Source: JAGWRI01 sp963728785
Lineage (GTDB): Bacteria; Gemmatimonadota; Gemmatimonadetes; Gemmatimonadales; Gemmatimonadaceae
Assembly: GCA_963728785.1 (NCBI GenBank)
Contig: CAVSKV010000004.1
Location: forward strand, 744,001 to 808,000
Length of the DNA stretch: 64,000 nucleotides
Direction: 5' to 3'
A program made the translations under genes and the position numbers. Shown in pieces: positions 61,192-64,000 of this stretch (the first letter of the stretch is position 1; every line of letters begins with the position of its first letter). The notes beneath the pieces were generated by a model. It did not search any database and was not told the origin of the DNA. It saw nothing but the letters and a program-made list of their open reading frames with translations.

Positions 61192-61734
61192 CTAGTTCAA
61201 TCCCAACTGGTGCGTCACCGCGTCGTAGAGCATCGCCTCCAGAGCGCCAGTGGACCCGCACGAAATCCGGTCGTTGCTGCCCCCAGCGACGTCGACCGCC
61301 GTCGGGCTCACGTCGGTCAGGAGCGTCGTGTGCGTCGCGTCCACCGCAGTCACCGTCGTGACCAGCGAGAAATACACCCGGCGGCTGTCGGCAATCGGCC
61401 CCGTCATGCCGTTTCCGCAATTGGCGAAGTAGGACACCGGTTGCCCATTCAACCGCCCGCCACTGATGTAGAAGGTCGAAACGCCCATGCGGTGGTTGGG
61501 CCGGTCATTGACGTCCACGGTGAACCCGAGCGCGGCGTACGCGGCGCCGAGCGCGGTCCACATTTTGGTTTCCGGAGCGGAGAACGCGCGCTGCGCCCCG
61601 GGCGTTACGGTCGTACGCACCGCGCCTTCGTCGACCACCAGTGTCTTTTGCGAGGGCTCGGGGTTCGAGCCGGAGGCGCAGCCGGCGAGGGAAAGGACAA
61701 CCAACAGGCCGGAGAGAGCGGGGCGCAGATTCAT
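61192..61734 (-). CDS. Putative lipoprotein of unknown function
   Basis: The product has 180 residues from the ATG at 61734, followed by a lipobox LAGC (LVVLSLAGCASGS) after a signal. The open frame upstream adds 58 residues without domain character. The mature part alternates strands and helices: TKMWTALGAAYAALGFTVDV, VSTFYISGGRLNGQP and VVTAVDATHTTLLTDV. Cys residues in NCGNG and ISCGS may pair. No family is recognised. It is divergent from the next lipoprotein. Confidence 0.6.
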   Translation of the reverse strand: MNLRPALSGLLVVLSLAGCASGSNPEPSQKTLVVDEGAVRTTVTPGAQRAFSAPETKMWTALGAAYAALGFTVDVNDRPNHRMGVSTFYISGGRLNGQPVSYFANCGNGMTGPIADSRRVYFSLVTTVTAVDATHTTLLTDVSPTAVDVAGGSNDRISCGSTGALEAMLYDAVTHQLGLN

Positions 61735-61893
61735 GGACCAAGTCCTGTGAGTGGGCCAGCGCACCAGAATGCTGTCGCGGAACGCGGCGGTCAATGCGGA
61801 GTTCAAGAGGCTTTGGGGCAGCCGGGACTCAGCGAGCTGGGGCCAAATGACCGGCGCCGCGGGCCCTATCTGGGCAATCTGGCCAACGTTTGC

Positions 61894-61924
61894 TTGACTT
61901 TCGGCCATTTTGTCGCTGTATAGG
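61894..61924 (+). promoter_or_regulatory. Possible promoter of the next lipoprotein gene
   Basis: TTGACT at 61894-61899 and TATAGG at 61919-61924, 19 bases apart. Spacing is longer than the ideal 17, so this is a low-confidence call. It would leave a leader of about 125 bases before 62054. Confidence 0.3.
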
Positions 61925-62053
61925 GGAAATTATACGCCGCATCGTGTTCGAACACTGGACGGTTGTCTCCAATTGGTGAGTGTTGCAGGCGTCATCGCGC
62001 GACGCTGCGCTGAAGCATGCACTCGCTCCCTTTGGGCGAACTGGGACTCTCCA

Positions 62054-62857
62054 ATGCTGCAGCGCTCGTTCCTCCCGACCACCCAACGCATCGTCGACGC
62101 GCGCCGCTCACCCGCGGCCTGTGGGCAGACCTGGCCCTCTGTCCGTTGGGTTCTCATAGCCGTTGCCGCGTCGCTCTTTGCCGCCTGCTCTTCGCTCCAG
62201 ACCGGCGGTGCATCCTTCGGCGACCGCCAGTATTCCCTGGTTGCCCCAGCGGCGGCATTCGCCGGATCGCCGAGCTTCGCCGATCGGGTGGCCAGCAACT
62301 CGCTTGCTGAGTCTCCGCTCTATGCCCGCAACATTGCGATCGGCGACTCCACGCTTGCGGCCACGATCATCCACATGCGAAAACTCTCACCGGCGTTCGA
62401 CTCGGCAATGACCGCTATCGAGCAGTCGGGCATCCCGCTGGTGATCGGCACGGCTCGGCAGCTCAGGCGCGAACTCCCGCCGGGCTACGCCCAGGTCAGC
62501 GGATGGCAGGCGCTCACCGCGTTCTACCCGCTCACGCGCACCGGCGCCCCGGGCCGGCGCATTGAGCACATCGCGGTGATCGTGCGCCTCTCGGGGTTGC
62601 AATCGGCACTGCGCACCGCTGGCTCCACGGCCGACGATTCGGCGATGTTCAACCGCTATCTCGAGCGCGTGCTGGCCCACGAGATCTACGGTCACGCCAT
62701 GCCGCAGATCGCCTCCGGCGAGACGGCGCCGATCGCCTGCGACGATCCGACCGGCGCCGGCGACTGGTACAGCGCCTGCGTGATGCAGCGCGAACGACAC
62801 GTGGAGGCGCAGATCTCCAAGGCCCGCCGCGCGTCCGCTGCCCTCGGAACGCGCTAG
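62054..62857 (+). CDS. Putative lipoprotein with HEIYGH motif
   Basis: The product has 267 residues. Start at 62054 is chosen because a hydrophobic segment and lipobox FAAC (VLIAVAASLFAACSS) follow within 46 residues; the N-terminal 30 residues are unusually long for a signal. The middle part has SFADRVASNSLAESPLYARN. A metal-type motif AHEIYGHAMP lies near residue 217, but its His residues are five apart, unlike the HExxH of metallopeptidases. A preceding IEHIAVIVRLSG strand and later TGAGDWYSACVMQRE complete a possible alpha/beta fold. I do not recognise the family; a distant peptidase is possible. Confidence 0.55.
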   Translation: MLQRSFLPTTQRIVDARRSPAACGQTWPSVRWVLIAVAASLFAACSSLQTGGASFGDRQYSLVAPAAAFAGSPSFADRVASNSLAESPLYARNIAIGDSTLAATIIHMRKLSPAFDSAMTAIEQSGIPLVIGTARQLRRELPPGYAQVSGWQALTAFYPLTRTGAPGRRIEHIAVIVRLSGLQSALRTAGSTADDSAMFNRYLERVLAHEIYGHAMPQIASGETAPIACDDPTGAGDWYSACVMQRERHVEAQISKARRASAALGTR

Positions 62858-63071
62858 CCTGCGGAATGGCGGGAACCCCGACTGCGTCAGCCGGTGCAGC
62901 GGGGCCCGAGTGTGCGCGCGCCGGCTGCAGGCCCCGGTACGTTGAACTCATGGCTCGCCCGGCACAGAATTGCGTCGCGAACGGCGCGATCTGGCGCTAG
63001 CTTGGGATGTTCACGAACGGGGCCACGGCCGGAGGGTCTAACGCGGTGGAAGTACCGATGAGGCGGCGCGC

Positions 63072-63740
63072 ATGCGCGTACTGATCGTGGAGGACGACCC
63101 CGAGTTGCTGCACGCGCTGCGCGACGGCTTCCGGGGGATGCACATGGAAGTGACCACGGCGGCGACGTACGCCGAGGGCCACGAGCGCGCGGTGCTGGGA
63201 GCTCACGACGTGATCGTGCTCGACGTGATGCTGCCAGGCGGGTCGGGGTTCGATCTCTGCGCCGACCTCCGCCGCCGCGGGAGCACGACGCCGATCCTCA
63301 TGCTCACGGCGCGCGACGCGGTGGATGACCGTGTGCGCGGCCTCGACGCCGGCGCCGATGACTACGTCTCCAAGCCGTTCGCGTTCCGTGAGCTGGCGGC
63401 GCGCGTGCGCGCGCTGGCCCGGCGCGGCCCGGCCATCGCGCCGGAGCGCGTGGAGGTGGCCGACCTGACGTTGGACCTCAACACGCGCCAGGTCACGCGC
63501 GGCGGCCGTGACATCGAGTTGACGGCCAAGGAGTTCGCACTCCTCGAGGTGTTCGCACGGCACGCCGGCGAGGTGCTCGACCGCGCCGCGATCACGGCGC
63601 ACGTCTGGGACGAGAACCACGATCCGTTCACCAACGTGCTCGAAGTGCTGGTGCGCCGGTTGCGCCGCAAGATCGACGATGACTACGAACCGAAACTGAT
63701 CCACACCCTGCGCGGCGCCGGCTACCGCTTCGGTCCCTGA
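63072..63740 (+). CDS. OmpR/PhoB-family response regulator
   Basis: The product has 222 residues. Receiver domain 1-120: VEDDPE with the acidic pocket, phospho-accepting Asp51 in VIVLDVMLPGGSG, Thr in LMLTARD and Lys101 in VSKPF. A winged-helix DNA-binding domain follows (about 125-222): VTRGGRDIELTAKEFALLEVF, then VLEVLVRRLRRKIDDDYEPK. The 214 bases upstream hold no gene. The downstream kinase gene starts three bases after the stop, so the pair is one operon and one two-component system. Confidence 0.93.
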   Translation: MRVLIVEDDPELLHALRDGFRGMHMEVTTAATYAEGHERAVLGAHDVIVLDVMLPGGSGFDLCADLRRRGSTTPILMLTARDAVDDRVRGLDAGADDYVSKPFAFRELAARVRALARRGPAIAPERVEVADLTLDLNTRQVTRGGRDIELTAKEFALLEVFARHAGEVLDRAAITAHVWDENHDPFTNVLEVLVRRLRRKIDDDYEPKLIHTLRGAGYRFGP

Positions 63741-63743
63741 CCG

Positions 63744-64000
63744 ATGGCGGTCCAGCCGCTCACTGCCCTGCGGTTGCGCCTCACGGCGTGGTACGTGGTA
63801 ACGCTGGGCCTGATCCTCTCGCTGCTTGGGGCAGGCCTGTTCGTGGTCGTGCGGCGCCAGTTCGGCCGGCAACTCGACGTGTCACTACGCGAATCGACGC
63901 AGGAGCTTGAGCGCGCCGCCCGCATTCGCGAGCAGGAGAGCCGGTCGGCGCGGGGCGCGGTGGTGGACGCCGTGGAGGAACTTCACATCCCCGATCGCCA
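63744..64000 (+). CDS. Sensor histidine kinase (3' end outside window)
   Basis: Only the first 85 residues are visible. A first membrane helix (AWYVVTLGLILSLLGAGLFVVV) lies at about 15-36, followed by a periplasmic region with LDVSLRESTQELERAARI. The N-terminus (LTALRLRLTAWYVV) matches the start of sensor kinases of the OmpR partner type. The kinase core is beyond the window. Its position next to the response regulator supports the assignment. Confidence 0.8.
   Translation, partial: MAVQPLTALRLRLTAWYVVTLGLILSLLGAGLFVVVRRQFGRQLDVSLRESTQELERAARIREQESRSARGAVVDAVEELHIPDR

Noticed and set aside
61192..61908. Longer start of the lipoprotein at 61908
   Set aside because: The 58 extra residues lack a signal or domain and lie ahead of a clear lipoprotein signal.

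Overview
The window is a continuous piece of a high-GC bacterial chromosome. Codons end mostly in G or C, Shine-Dalgarno motifs are GGAG-like, and genes are packed with ATGA, GTGA or TTGA overlaps. Several products recall Gemmatimonadota: a sortilin/BNR-repeat secreted protein, a protein kinase with TPR repeats, a DUF2723 glycosyltransferase, a Minf_1886-type protein, leucine dehydrogenase, and many short lipoproteins. That placement is inference; no 16S gene is present. There are no insertion sequences, phage genes or CRISPR arrays.

Layout. Bases 1-4286 hold a 5'-truncated secreted beta-propeller protein, an NTF2-like secreted protein and a secreted esterase. A RelE/ParE-type toxin-antitoxin pair follows at 4371-4848, with a visible promoter/operator. 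Bases 5049-11795 hold a lipoprotein, a PmtA-like methyltransferase, an AI-2E-family permease, a DUF2914-type membrane protein, an unrecognised 562-residue protein with a GNAT-like segment, and an LssY_C-domain secreted protein. A cupredoxin-like protein and a Ser/Thr kinase-TPR receptor come next. Bases 14825-18154 form a periplasmic sulfur/electron-transfer cluster: DsrE-like protein, orphan solute-binding protein, cytochrome c4-like protein and TsdA-like thiosulfate dehydrogenase.

Bases 22198-32606 on the minus strand are one tightly overlapping run, valS, Ig-domain lipoprotein, selA, gmhB-like phosphatase, purN, M42-type peptidase, purH. It mixes translation, selenocysteine, purine and peptide functions. 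Plus-strand thrS follows a 51-residue membrane protein. After an unusual 16-nt inverted repeat array come thiolase, bioY, a CPBP protease, 3-hydroxybutyryl-CoA dehydrogenase, acyl-CoA dehydrogenase, leucine dehydrogenase, rpiB, glyA and an amino acid permease. This set suits branched-chain amino acid and short acyl-CoA metabolism. A second plus-strand run carries a Minf_1886 protein, a zinc ribbon, the NAD(P)HX repair enzyme, thiL, a PlsC-like acyltransferase, eno and an FtsB-like protein.

Bases 50546-53288 encode a tandem universal stress protein and a P1B-type metal ATPase, followed by two CAU tRNAs. Bases 53743-61151 are a glycogen and sugar-phosphate region: intact glgX, pgm and a glycogen phosphorylase sit between remnants of a phosphoketolase and a phosphoenolpyruvate synthase. 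The window closes with two lipoproteins and a two-component system whose sensor kinase is cut by the window edge.

The points most worth following are the DsrE/solute-binding/c4/TsdA cluster, the two decayed central-carbon genes around intact glycogen genes, the 16-nt and 8-nt intergenic inverted repeat arrays, the M42-type protein with a second, degenerate M42-like half, and the apparently leaderless toxin-antitoxin promoter.
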